DNA from: an uncultured Dorea sp.
Lineage (GTDB): Bacteria; Bacillota; Clostridia; Lachnospirales; Lachnospiraceae
Length of the DNA: 11,711 nt
Assembly (NCBI GenBank): GCA_910579925.1
Contig: CAJTVY010000071.1
Coordinates: forward strand, 1 to 11,711
Direction: 5' to 3'
Made by a program: the position numbers and the translations under genes. The notes below the pieces were generated by a model, which did no database searches, was not told where the DNA came from, and saw nothing but the letters and a program-made list of their open reading frames with translations. Shown in pieces: positions 1 through 7,214 of this stretch; the first letter of the stretch is position 1; each line of letters begins with the position of its first letter.

Positions 1-46
1 AATCAAATTCCTCTACATATACGCCTGGTGATAAATATTCAGCCAT
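1..46 (-). CDS. Contractile tail sheath protein, N-terminal 15 codons only (eCIS / phage-tail-like)
   Basis: The minus strand from position 46 reads MAEYLSPGVYVEEFD and runs off the left edge. This string is the characteristic start of contractile tail sheath proteins of phage-tail-like particles and extracellular contractile injection systems (eCIS), where sheath subunits polymerise around the inner tube and contract to drive the spike into a target. An in-frame TAA lies 15-13 bases before the ATG, so the start is fixed. Only a weak GGGAG sits three bases before the ATG; a much stronger AGGAGG lies about 45 bases upstream. The gene is divergent from the SARP-type regulator and AAA+ ATPase described below, which supports an eCIS assignment over an ordinary prophage. 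Only the first residues are visible, so the call rests on the motif and context. Confidence 0.82.
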   Translation of the reverse strand, partial: MAEYLSPGVYVEEFD

Positions 47-60
47 AATCTCCCAACATT

Positions 61-100
61 AGCCGCCTATTGGGTTACTAATGCCGGCTACCTCCTTTCC
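61..100 (-). promoter_or_regulatory. Sheath mRNA leader: detached strong Shine-Dalgarno plus small hairpin
   Basis: Reading the minus strand, AAAGGAGGT (SD core opposite 91-96) is followed by AGCCG, a loop of about 19 bases, and CGGCT (stem at 85-89 and 61-65), then the sheath ATG at 46. A competing stem CATTAG/CTAATG overlaps it. No standard start codon stands at the correct distance from the strong SD; only an ATT (82-80) does, which opens an 8-codon frame. A 6-residue frame (ATG at 59-57, stop at 41-39) overlaps the sheath start. The arrangement could control sheath translation, but this is a structural observation only. Confidence 0.3.
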
Positions 101-127
101 TGGTTAAAAACTTCACTTCTCTATGCA

Positions 128-163
128 AGTATAAAATAAGGCGCTAAACAAAATTCTAAACAA
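128..163 (-). promoter_or_regulatory. Candidate activator-dependent promoter of the sheath operon with tandem direct repeat
   Basis: On the minus strand TATACT (complement of 128-133) is a good -10 box, but no acceptable -35 hexamer lies 16-18 bases upstream. In its place sits a tandem direct repeat: CTAAACAA on the plus strand at 144-151 and again at 156-163, a 12-bp period, ending 10 bp from the -10. SARP-family activators are known to bind direct repeats overlapping the -35 region, and a SARP-type regulator is encoded next door. The link between this site and that regulator is inference. Confidence 0.5.
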
Positions 164-224
164 TTCGACAAAAATTGCAAAAAAATAAACAGGGCAGACC
201 AGTCTCTCCCTTAATTCCATACAG

Positions 225-291
225 CAAAATTGGTGTAAGATCCTCATAATTGGTGCCGGTTCTATAAAGTGATTTCTTATTAATATATAAT
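225..291 (+). promoter_or_regulatory. Candidate regulator promoter with 11-bp direct repeat
   Basis: TATAAT at 286-291 is a consensus -10 box about 46 bases before the regulator ATG. The expected -35 position carries TATAAA, which is poor. Upstream lie two copies of an 11-mer, CAAAATTGGTG (225-235) and CATAATTGGTG (245-255), 10 of 11 identical and 20 bp apart, about two helical turns, so both copies face the same side of the DNA at roughly -70 and -50. This fits a binding site for a DNA-binding activator, possibly autoregulation by the gene that follows. Confidence 0.45.
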
Positions 292-337
292 ATTTAGGAA
301 AATCGGTAAATAAACAGAAAAAAGGACTGAACCACAG

Positions 338-3160
338 ATGAAGAACGAAAACAGCAAAATTCAGATACCAAATGTAGACCGGGGATATACAAAGCGGACA
401 GCGGATGCTCTTCTTTCATCTCTGCAGACGGACATTATTCTGCTCAACGCCGGAGCAGGTTTCGGGAAAACACAGGCGCTGGCTAATTATGTACGGAATT
501 TTCCGGGAAAAAGCGCATGGTATAATATCAGCGATACGGACAATGACCTTATGTCCTTTATACAGAATTTTACGAAATCCGTCCAGCACGCACTGGGGAA
601 TTCCGAAGAAAATTTTAACATTTCCGTACCCCTTCTGGAAAACATTGACATTGTTATGGAGCAGCTTGTCATTTGGCTGGATGAAAAGATCGATTTTCTG
701 AATGTGATTCTGGATGATTTTCAGGAAATCACAAATCCGGACATTTTCAATCTGTTAGATATCCTGATAGAGACTATGGACAGGAAAATACGCCTGTTCA
801 TTGTAGAAAAACGCTCTCTTCCTCTCTTTTTTGACAAATATACCCAGACGGGACGGGCTGTCTGTATCGGAATGGAGGAGTTGAAATTCAGACAGGAAGA
901 GATCGCAGAACTTCTAAAGCATGTGGGTGAGAATGCCGGACAATGTGCGAAACTCGTCTATGATTGTACAGAAGGATGGCCGGCAGGTATCGCCCAGATC
1001 ATGCTGCAGTTAAAACAACGGCAAAAGGGAACTACCATCAAGGTGTTAAAGGATATCTGCGACAGGCTGGAAGTCTCCGACTATTTTATGACCAGAGTCT
1101 ATAAAATGCTGCCTTTTGACATTCAGACATTTCTGACCAAAACGGCGGTGCTGGACTATATGACCCCTTCCATCTGCAACAAGGTGGCTGGAATTTACAA
1201 CTCAGATAGTATGCTCCGCTATCTGGTCAGCGAACAGCTCTTCGTCCAGACTCTGGGGGAAGGAAGCAGCCTGTACCGCTACCATTCTATTTTTCAGCGG
1301 TTTCTTCTGTCCCAGACGACTCCGAAAGAACAGCAGGAAACGCTTCGGACCGCCGCTTATTTTCTTCTGAAGACCAACGATAAAATCCAGGCCGCAGAGT
1401 ATGCCTGCCGCGGAAAAGCCTCAGATATCGTACAGACAGTCATCGAAGTTTTTGGTGATTCTATTTTAGAAGACCGGCTCTACGGAACTTTGGAACGATG
1501 GTTTTCACTACTTTCTGATTCACACTGTGAACTGACGCCAAAGGCACGGTTTATTTATGGAAAATATCTCATGACCTTAGGGCGTGACACAGAGGCGAAT
1601 GAACAGATTACACAGGCTGGAAAGGCTTTTTATGATGCCGGACGTCTTAAGGATTACAGACAGGTTCTTCTATTTGCAGCGGAGGGGAAACGTAAAGCAG
1701 GGGAGTTATTGCAGGCTGGGGTATATCTGAAACAGGCAATGCAGGATTCGCAGACCAATTGGGACAAGACTGCCGAGGCTCTCTTAACGGAGCAGGTAAA
1801 AATCAAATGCTGTATGCACAAGCTTGGAGAGGCGGCAAGGCTTCTTAGGGAGAAGAGCGCACAGGGCATACAATTTCACGAGGATACGTTTTTATATCCG
1901 GCCTTTAAAATCCTTACTATCCTGGCACAGACGGAAGATTCTTGTTCCTCTCAGAAGGAGAAAACTACACCTGTACAGGCGGATGACTCTTCTTCTCAAG
2001 CAGAGAGGCAGACTCAGAACCAGCCGGCCATACTGGAATTATCTAATCCTGACATACAGCTTGACTGTATGACTGATGGTTTTCTTTTACGCAACTGCAT
2101 TTTAGCAGAGCATATGAAATCTGCCTACCTGTCCGGCGATTATCAGACCGCCGTGCAGACGGCGCAGAAGATCATTAAGGGTTCAGAGCATGAGACATTA
2201 CAGACGGCAGTAGCCTGGGAGATGCTGGCGGTCTTGTCCTGGGATGAGGGAAATTACCGTAAAGCGGTAGAACAGTCCCGTACCGGAAATACATTTTTAC
2301 AGAAAAATAATATCGGGATTCTGGATCTTTCTTCAAAACACCGGCAGATTCTCTCAGAGATTCATACCATCCGCAGGAATACTGCGGATACCCGCCTTCT
2401 CATTTCCCAGAAAGCCAAGAATCCGGAAACAGAACCAAATGAAACCGGAAAAATCAGAATTCAGTGCATGGACGGCTTCTGCGTATTTCTTTCCGGCAGA
2501 GACGGACAAGAGATGAAATGGCGGACGAAAAAGGCCCGGGAACTTTTCGCATACCTGTTCCATCTTCAGGGAAACAGTGTTTCCCGCGAGGCGCTGATTG
2601 AACTTTTATGGCCGGAATCAGGGATGAAGAGCGCAATCGCCCTCTTCCACACCACCCTGTACAGTATCCGGCAGACATTTACGCAGGAAGGACTGGAAGA
2701 GCTGATTTCCTATGAGAACAAGAAATATTCTCTGAATATGCAGCTTGTGGATTCTGATCTTGCGGAACTGAATGCATACATCCATGACCTTACTGCATGT
2801 GAAAATAATCCAGAACAGATGATTCAGCTCTATCCAGGCAGCTACATGGGTAACAGCGGCTATCTCTGGTCCTATGGTATGGCGAAAGAACTGGAAAACC
2901 AATATCTTTCGGTACTTCGTTCCGGGGCGTCCAAAAGAACTGCGCAGGAACGGCCCGAAGCCGCTATTTTGTTTTTTCAGAGAATACTTGAAGCGGACCC
3001 ATATAACGAAGAGATTGTAAAGCAGCTGATTATCTGTTTATACAAGAGCGGAAAACAGGCGGAGGCAAAGCAGCAGTATGACCGGACACAGAAATTGTAC
3101 CGGGAAGACCTAGAACTGGACTTCACAGGCAGTTTTCAGGAAATCGTAGCAGGCCTATAA
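338..3160 (+). CDS. STAND-ATPase / TPR / SARP-type (BTAD) transcriptional regulator, putative eCIS regulator
   Basis: A 940-residue multidomain transcriptional regulator. The N-terminus is a MalT-like STAND NTPase: Walker A AGAGFGKT at residues 38-45, WYNIS at 61-65, and a Walker B-like LNVILDD at 121-127. Helical TPR-like repeats fill roughly residues 340-680, interrupted by a Ser/Gln-rich linker near 530-570. The C-terminus, from about 705, is a winged-helix DNA-binding domain of the SARP/OmpR type (W-R-T-K-K-A-R-E-L pattern, then LLWPES) followed by a bacterial transcriptional activation (BTAD) TPR domain from about 800. In this family ATP binding and ligand-induced oligomerisation switch DNA binding on. 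An AAAGGA motif lies 11 bases before the ATG. The AAA+ ATPase gene follows after 17 bases, and the divergent sheath gene makes eCIS expression the likely target (inference). The ligand cannot be predicted. Confidence 0.85.
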   Translation: MKNENSKIQIPNVDRGYTKRTADALLSSLQTDIILLNAGAGFGKTQALANYVRNFPGKSAWYNISDTDNDLMSFIQNFTKSVQHALGNSEENFNISVPLLENIDIVMEQLVIWLDEKIDFLNVILDDFQEITNPDIFNLLDILIETMDRKIRLFIVEKRSLPLFFDKYTQTGRAVCIGMEELKFRQEEIAELLKHVGENAGQCAKLVYDCTEGWPAGIAQIMLQLKQRQKGTTIKVLKDICDRLEVSDYFMTRVYKMLPFDIQTFLTKTAVLDYMTPSICNKVAGIYNSDSMLRYLVSEQLFVQTLGEGSSLYRYHSIFQRFLLSQTTPKEQQETLRTAAYFLLKTNDKIQAAEYACRGKASDIVQTVIEVFGDSILEDRLYGTLERWFSLLSDSHCELTPKARFIYGKYLMTLGRDTEANEQITQAGKAFYDAGRLKDYRQVLLFAAEGKRKAGELLQAGVYLKQAMQDSQTNWDKTAEALLTEQVKIKCCMHKLGEAARLLREKSAQGIQFHEDTFLYPAFKILTILAQTEDSCSSQKEKTTPVQADDSSSQAERQTQNQPAILELSNPDIQLDCMTDGFLLRNCILAEHMKSAYLSGDYQTAVQTAQKIIKGSEHETLQTAVAWEMLAVLSWDEGNYRKAVEQSRTGNTFLQKNNIGILDLSSKHRQILSEIHTIRRNTADTRLLISQKAKNPETEPNETGKIRIQCMDGFCVFLSGRDGQEMKWRTKKARELFAYLFHLQGNSVSREALIELLWPESGMKSAIALFHTTLYSIRQTFTQEGLEELISYENKKYSLNMQLVDSDLAELNAYIHDLTACENNPEQMIQLYPGSYMGNSGYLWSYGMAKELENQYLSVLRSGASKRTAQERPEAAILFFQRILEADPYNEEIVKQLIICLYKSGKQAEAKQQYDRTQKLYREDLELDFTGSFQEIVAGL

Positions 3161-3177
3161 TTTAACGAGGAACTCAT

Positions 3178-5088
3178 ATGGACATTTATTCTGACTATTC
3201 AGAATTTTTATCAGACTTAACTCAATGGGGCAGCCAAACCCTTGAACAAGGGCCTAAAACTGCCCCCGCTAAAGCTTTGAGGGCTTTTCTGCAGAAAGCC
3301 GCCAGAAGCGCAGACCATGATATATTCTCACCATTTCTATATCTGGTACTCTCTGCCCGTTTAGAGCAGGAGGCCACGCTGCTTCTGGCAGCAGCGCTAT
3401 ATGCCGGTCTGGCCGGCGAATCTTTAAACCTTGCCGCATGGGTACATTTCTGTTTCGGGGAAGAAGCTTTTCCCGTAACGGAAACATATATCCATTCTTC
3501 CATGCTTTTATATGAGCGTGACTGGGAGGAAACAGGGAAGGACTTTCGGATCCGGATTCATCCCCGGCTGTTTTTTTTCTTATGCGGAAATATCCCAGAC
3601 ATGCAGCACATTCCTGGTATGGACTGGTATCATCTGGCAGATGAGCCTCTGCCATGCCTTGGTACTGGCAATAAAGTATACCCACGGATCGAACGCTGCC
3701 TTCAGAACATACCAGGCAGAAAACTGATATACCTGAAGGGCCAGAAGGGAAGCGGACGTAAGCTGAATTATGCCCATCTTGCCGCCCGTTTCCACATGAG
3801 CCTTGCCGTGATCTCCTACGAAACGCTGCGAACCCAGGAACAGCTTCGGGATATGCGTCTGGAATGTCTGCTTCACCATGGCATGTATGTGATAGAACTG
3901 CCGGAAGACGAGGAAGATCTGACTCCACTCTGGCGCTGGCTTCCTGATGAAGAAACCATTTTTCTCCTGGGCGGTCAGAAGGAACTCCCTCACACGGGTT
4001 TTCTAAGACGGCAGTATCTTCCTTTTTCCATCCATACACAGGACGTTCTGGGCGACAAGGTCTTATTTGAAAATCTGTCCGGAGCCTATCTCTGGGAACA
4101 CGAGGAAGAACGGAAGGATTTTCTTGGCAGATATAACTTTCTGCCTGGAAGAATGCGTGAAATACTGGATCTTGCAAGAGCCTATTCTCTTAGCGATGGA
4201 AAAAACTGCATTACCGCCGCACATCTGAGACTGGCTATCGTACGGGTTTCCTCTCACTCTCTGGATAAATATGCAAAAAAAATTCAGGGGGTTTACCGGA
4301 TAGACGACCTCATTCTTCCGGAAATGCAGAAAACCAGGCTCTTTCACATCATCAGCCGGGTGCGCAACCGGAAGCTTGTCTATGAAGAATGGGGTTTTCT
4401 GGAGAAATCCGCCTACGGCAATGGAATATCCATGATCTTCGCCGGACCGCCCGGCACAGGAAAGACAATGGCCGCCCAGGTTATGGCTGCAGAACTGGGC
4501 ATGGAACTCTACCGGGTGGAACTGCCCTCTGTCGTAGATAAATATATTGGAGAAACGGAAAAGAAACTGAATCGAATCTTCGAAGAGGCGGAAAAGAGCA
4601 TGGCAATTCTCTTTTTTGACGAAGCGGACGTATTGTTTTCCAAACGGACGGAAATCAAGGAATCCAACGACAAATACAGCAATATGGAGATTGCTTTTCT
4701 GCTTCAGAAAATGGAAGAATATGAGGGCGTAAGTATCCTTGCCACCAACTATCTTCAGAATTTTGACAGTGCGTTCCGGCGAAGAATCAGCGACATCATA
4801 GATTTCCCGCTCCCTGACACGGACTTAAGGAAAAAGATGTGGAAGTACATGATACCTGACAGACTGCCGGTGTCAGAAGAGATGGATTTCGAGTTTCTTG
4901 CCAAGCAGTTCGAGTTATCGGGCAGCATGATCAAGAATTCTCTGATCTATGCCAGTTTCCTGGCTGCGCAGGCAGGAGAGCCTCTGCTTACCATGGAACG
5001 GATTCTGCGTGGCATCGGTCATGAACTGGAGAAAAGCGGCAGGAAACTTAGCCGGGATGACTATGGAGAGTACGGGCATTTATTTTAA
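3178..5088 (+). CDS. AAA+ ATPase, eCIS-type, with degenerate first NTPase module
   Basis: A 636-residue AAA+ protein with two modules. The first is degenerate: a P-loop relic GQKGSGRK at residues 188-195 ends in RK rather than KT/KS, and the Walker B position has IELPEDEED. The second is a complete AAA core: Walker A GPPGTGKT at 423-430, Walker B ILFFDEAD ending at 484, sensor 1 ATNY at 522-525, and arginine-finger candidates FRRR at 533-536. A winged-helix-like stretch (about 300-340, FLPGRMREILDLA) separates them. This layout matches the ATPases found in eCIS clusters (Afp15/Pvc15 type), which are thought to act in particle assembly or sheath length control. It starts 17 bases after the regulator stop, with GAGGAA as RBS. 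A role with the divergent sheath is inferred from family and position. Confidence 0.83.
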   Translation: MDIYSDYSEFLSDLTQWGSQTLEQGPKTAPAKALRAFLQKAARSADHDIFSPFLYLVLSARLEQEATLLLAAALYAGLAGESLNLAAWVHFCFGEEAFPVTETYIHSSMLLYERDWEETGKDFRIRIHPRLFFFLCGNIPDMQHIPGMDWYHLADEPLPCLGTGNKVYPRIERCLQNIPGRKLIYLKGQKGSGRKLNYAHLAARFHMSLAVISYETLRTQEQLRDMRLECLLHHGMYVIELPEDEEDLTPLWRWLPDEETIFLLGGQKELPHTGFLRRQYLPFSIHTQDVLGDKVLFENLSGAYLWEHEEERKDFLGRYNFLPGRMREILDLARAYSLSDGKNCITAAHLRLAIVRVSSHSLDKYAKKIQGVYRIDDLILPEMQKTRLFHIISRVRNRKLVYEEWGFLEKSAYGNGISMIFAGPPGTGKTMAAQVMAAELGMELYRVELPSVVDKYIGETEKKLNRIFEEAEKSMAILFFDEADVLFSKRTEIKESNDKYSNMEIAFLLQKMEEYEGVSILATNYLQNFDSAFRRRISDIIDFPLPDTDLRKKMWKYMIPDRLPVSEEMDFEFLAKQFELSGSMIKNSLIYASFLAAQAGEPLLTMERILRGIGHELEKSGRKLSRDDYGEYGHLF

Positions 5089-5118
5089 CCGATTCAGACA
5101 GTATGGGTAGAGATTACT

Positions 5119-5937
5119 ATGATGAGAATTTATGATAAGGTTGAACCAGATAAGAAACGGTGGGAATCGGGCCAGGCAATTCTGCACAGGGAATTTCAGG
5201 AAAAACAGGATGAGAAAGCTTATGGTGTGAAAAATTCTTTTGGCAGACTGGACTATCTGAAAAAGGGGAGGAAACCCGGACAGGACAAGGAAGGGTTGTC
5301 TCTGGAGGCTTTCGAAGCTCCTGGCACTCCTATACACACGGAAAAAGAAAAACATCTGGACCGCTCTTCTATGAAGAAGATTAATCATGGCGAGCGCAGG
5401 AAGCTCTATGCTTCCGAGGTTCCGTTTCATAACCAGGCATTCTTCTACGAGATGTCCGGCGCAAAAAAAAGCGCTCCATTCCTCAAATGTATGAAAACGC
5501 TCATCCATCAGCAGGGACACCAGACATTGGAGGACGCATTCGGATTTCTGGATCAGGAAGAGGATCGAATGGAACTGAAACATCTGAAAGAAAATCAGAA
5601 TGAACACCTAAATGAAGGTTCTGACCAGGATCATAAGCGCATTGACGCTCTGAACAGCCGTCTTCTGAGAAAAGAGGCAATGGAACGGCAGCTTTGTAAC
5701 GAACTGCAGGTTATGCTGGATGAACGCACCCGGGAAGGATATGAGGGCGGAAAGATCCGGCAGGCGCAGGAAGAAGACAAAAAGCAGAGGCCGGATAAAA
5801 ATCATAAGGATGATGGTTTTATCAGAAGACGGCTGCAGCCGGAAGGGACGACGTCAGTTGGTTCGGAGGATACTGATGATTCTGAAGACATTGAAGATAA
5901 TGAGGCGCATAGCTCTGATGCAAAAGAACATGTTTAA
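5119..5937 (+). CDS. Highly charged protein of unknown function, third gene of the eCIS-regulator operon
   Basis: A 272-residue protein that I do not recognise. It has no signal peptide and no membrane segment, a single tryptophan (residue 15), and is very rich in Lys, Glu, Asp and Gln. Residues about 85-145 are the only moderately hydrophobic part (VPFHNQAFFYEMSG, then FLKCMKTLI). Residues 145-205 look like a coiled coil, and the last 55 residues are an acidic, probably disordered tail (EDTDDSEDIEDNE). The start is one of two tandem ATGs (5119 or 5122) with only a weak RBS, 30 bases after the ATPase stop, so translation may be coupled to that gene. Position and strand suggest an accessory part of the same system: an adaptor for the ATPase, an assembly factor or a cargo protein. 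None of these can be chosen from sequence alone. Confidence 0.65.
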   Translation: MMRIYDKVEPDKKRWESGQAILHREFQEKQDEKAYGVKNSFGRLDYLKKGRKPGQDKEGLSLEAFEAPGTPIHTEKEKHLDRSSMKKINHGERRKLYASEVPFHNQAFFYEMSGAKKSAPFLKCMKTLIHQQGHQTLEDAFGFLDQEEDRMELKHLKENQNEHLNEGSDQDHKRIDALNSRLLRKEAMERQLCNELQVMLDERTREGYEGGKIRQAQEEDKKQRPDKNHKDDGFIRRRLQPEGTTSVGSEDTDDSEDIEDNEAHSSDAKEHV

Positions 5938-5938
5938 T

Positions 5939-5975
5939 TACGGGATAACATAAAAAGATATTCTGTTATCCCGTA
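5939..5975. terminator. Perfect 12-bp inverted repeat at the operon end
   Basis: TACGGGATAACA at 5939-5950 pairs perfectly with TGTTATCCCGTA at 5964-5975 around a 13-base A/T-rich loop, starting two bases after the stop of the 272-residue protein gene. No run of T follows on either strand, so it is not a standard intrinsic terminator. It may still block 3' exonucleases or act in both directions between the convergent transcripts of this operon and the RNA repair operon. Confidence 0.4.
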
Positions 5976-5990
5976 CGAAGCCCTTGAGAC

Positions 5991-6080
5991 TCAGATCACT
6001 GCCTCCACCAGCACCTTATCCCCCAGCTTTATCCTGTTCACTCCTACCTGCTTCTTCTGATTAAAATTAAAACGCTTCAA
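5991..6080 (-). other. Coding-like 30-codon tail after the HD-Pnk stop codon
   Basis: Directly behind the HD-Pnk stop (TGA, 6089-6087) the same minus-strand frame stays open for 31 codons to a TGA at 5993-5991. It reads ...KRFNFNQKK, then QVGVNRIKLGDKVLVEAVI, which looks like real protein. A TTG at 6080-6078 could start it, but there is no RBS. It may be a remnant of a neighbouring gene, a former extension of HD-Pnk or a small protein. No family was recognised. Confidence 0.25.
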
Positions 6081-6086
6081 TATAAT

Positions 6087-7214
6087 TCAAGAAACCGTCT
6101 CTGTCTTTACTTCATACGCCTCCCAGGACGCCGGAATCTCAAGCTTACGAATCATTTCCTCCAGAACATTCCCTGGGATATAGCGCGCCCTCTTCTGGTT
6201 CCTTCGAAGCAGTTCCCGGTACGGCACTTCCAGATACAGAATCTCCACCCGCGCACCATACCCGGCAAACAGGCTCACCAGCTTTTGTCTGGTTTCCCGG
6301 ACAATATTCGTTGCATTCCAGATGAAGGGTTCTTTTCTGCGCAAAAACTCCCTGGCCTGTTCTGTGGCAGTCTGAACCACCCGTCCAGACCCCTTTCCCG
6401 GCAGCACGCCCAGTTGTTCACGAATCCCATCCAGTGAAATCACGGGCCTTCCCTCTCCGTTCTTCTCAATCCAACTGTCTTTCCCGGACAGCGGAAGCCC
6501 CGCCATCAGTAACACGTCAAATTCTGTATCATCATATAACTGCGCTCCCTGCCACAGGCCTTCTTTATGAAAGTACTGATATCTGGTAAAGGAATCTGCA
6601 AATAAATACGGCTTTTCCCACACACATAATTCCTTCGCATAATCAGCAAATAATTCCACATGTTCTTCCATCTGCCCCTGTACAGTCACAATCCGCCCCT
6701 GCACATCTGCCTTAGACAGCAGATATAAAAGCCTAAGCGGTATGCTCTGCGCCGCTTTCAGAAGATCTGCTTCCATTCTCTTCTTCGTCCAGAACCAGAC
6801 CGGCAGCCCATGGTACCGGATCAGACCGGCTACAGTCTCCCTCTGCACAAAACTCAGCCCGAACCGGTCTGCCTCCTGGTAAGCCATCCTGCGGAATTCT
6901 TTTTCCCCGATCATGGTATGCTTCGGCGAAATCCACTTCCCATCCTCCTGCTTCGTACAGACCGCCTTACCAATATCGTGGAAGGCGCCGGCCAGAAATA
7001 AAAGTTCCTGCTCTTCCTTCTCCAGGTTCTCCCACTCAGGCAGTTCCACCAGCTTCCCACATACCATTTCCGTATGACGGTATACATCTCCTTCTCCATG
7101 ATACTCCGGGTTCTGGGGAACCTCCTTAAGTACAGCTAATTGCGGACAATGCCCGGCAAGCCATTCCATAGAAAAACCGTTACTGCGGATTCCTTCCAGA
7201 ATGTTCCCAGCCAT
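6087..7214 (-). CDS. HD-Pnk type RNA end-healing enzyme: HD phosphoesterase fused to polynucleotide kinase
   Basis: A 375-residue two-domain protein. The first half is an HD hydrolase: His47 (YRHTE), His79-Asp80 (FHDIGK), His99, His135 (RYHG) and Asp170 (SKADV) form the usual metal-binding set. The second half is a P-loop polynucleotide kinase: GLPLSGKDS at 239-247, Asp262 in SLDGIRE as the candidate general base, WNATN, and an arginine-rich lid (RRNQKRARYIP). Fusions of this type (HD-Pnk, studied in Runella) remove 2',3'-phosphates and phosphorylate 5'-OH ends, preparing broken RNA for ligation. The start is the ATG at 7214, because GGAGGGAGG lies directly upstream; a TTG nine codons earlier would put that RBS inside the gene. 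It overlaps the RNA ligase gene by 35 bases, so the two are co-transcribed and probably translationally coupled. Confidence 0.88.
   Translation of the reverse strand: MAGNILEGIRSNGFSMEWLAGHCPQLAVLKEVPQNPEYHGEGDVYRHTEMVCGKLVELPEWENLEKEEQELLFLAGAFHDIGKAVCTKQEDGKWISPKHTMIGEKEFRRMAYQEADRFGLSFVQRETVAGLIRYHGLPVWFWTKKRMEADLLKAAQSIPLRLLYLLSKADVQGRIVTVQGQMEEHVELFADYAKELCVWEKPYLFADSFTRYQYFHKEGLWQGAQLYDDTEFDVLLMAGLPLSGKDSWIEKNGEGRPVISLDGIREQLGVLPGKGSGRVVQTATEQAREFLRRKEPFIWNATNIVRETRQKLVSLFAGYGARVEILYLEVPYRELLRRNQKRARYIPGNVLEEMIRKLEIPASWEAYEVKTETVS

Noticed and set aside
144..163. Tandem CTAAACAA copies as the start of a CRISPR or iteron array
   Set aside because: There are only two copies, the period is 12 bp and they sit at a promoter, so an operator fits better.
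3269..4177. 302-codon open frame on the minus strand
   Set aside because: It lies wholly inside the AAA+ ATPase gene on the opposite strand. The translation is rich in Pro, Arg and Cys with no domain pattern, while the plus-strand frame has clear motifs.
5080..5607. 175-codon minus-strand frame with hydrophobic segments
   Set aside because: It is antisense to the charged 272-residue protein; the Phe/Leu-rich composition is the expected mirror of Lys/Glu-rich codons. It has no RBS or recognisable family.
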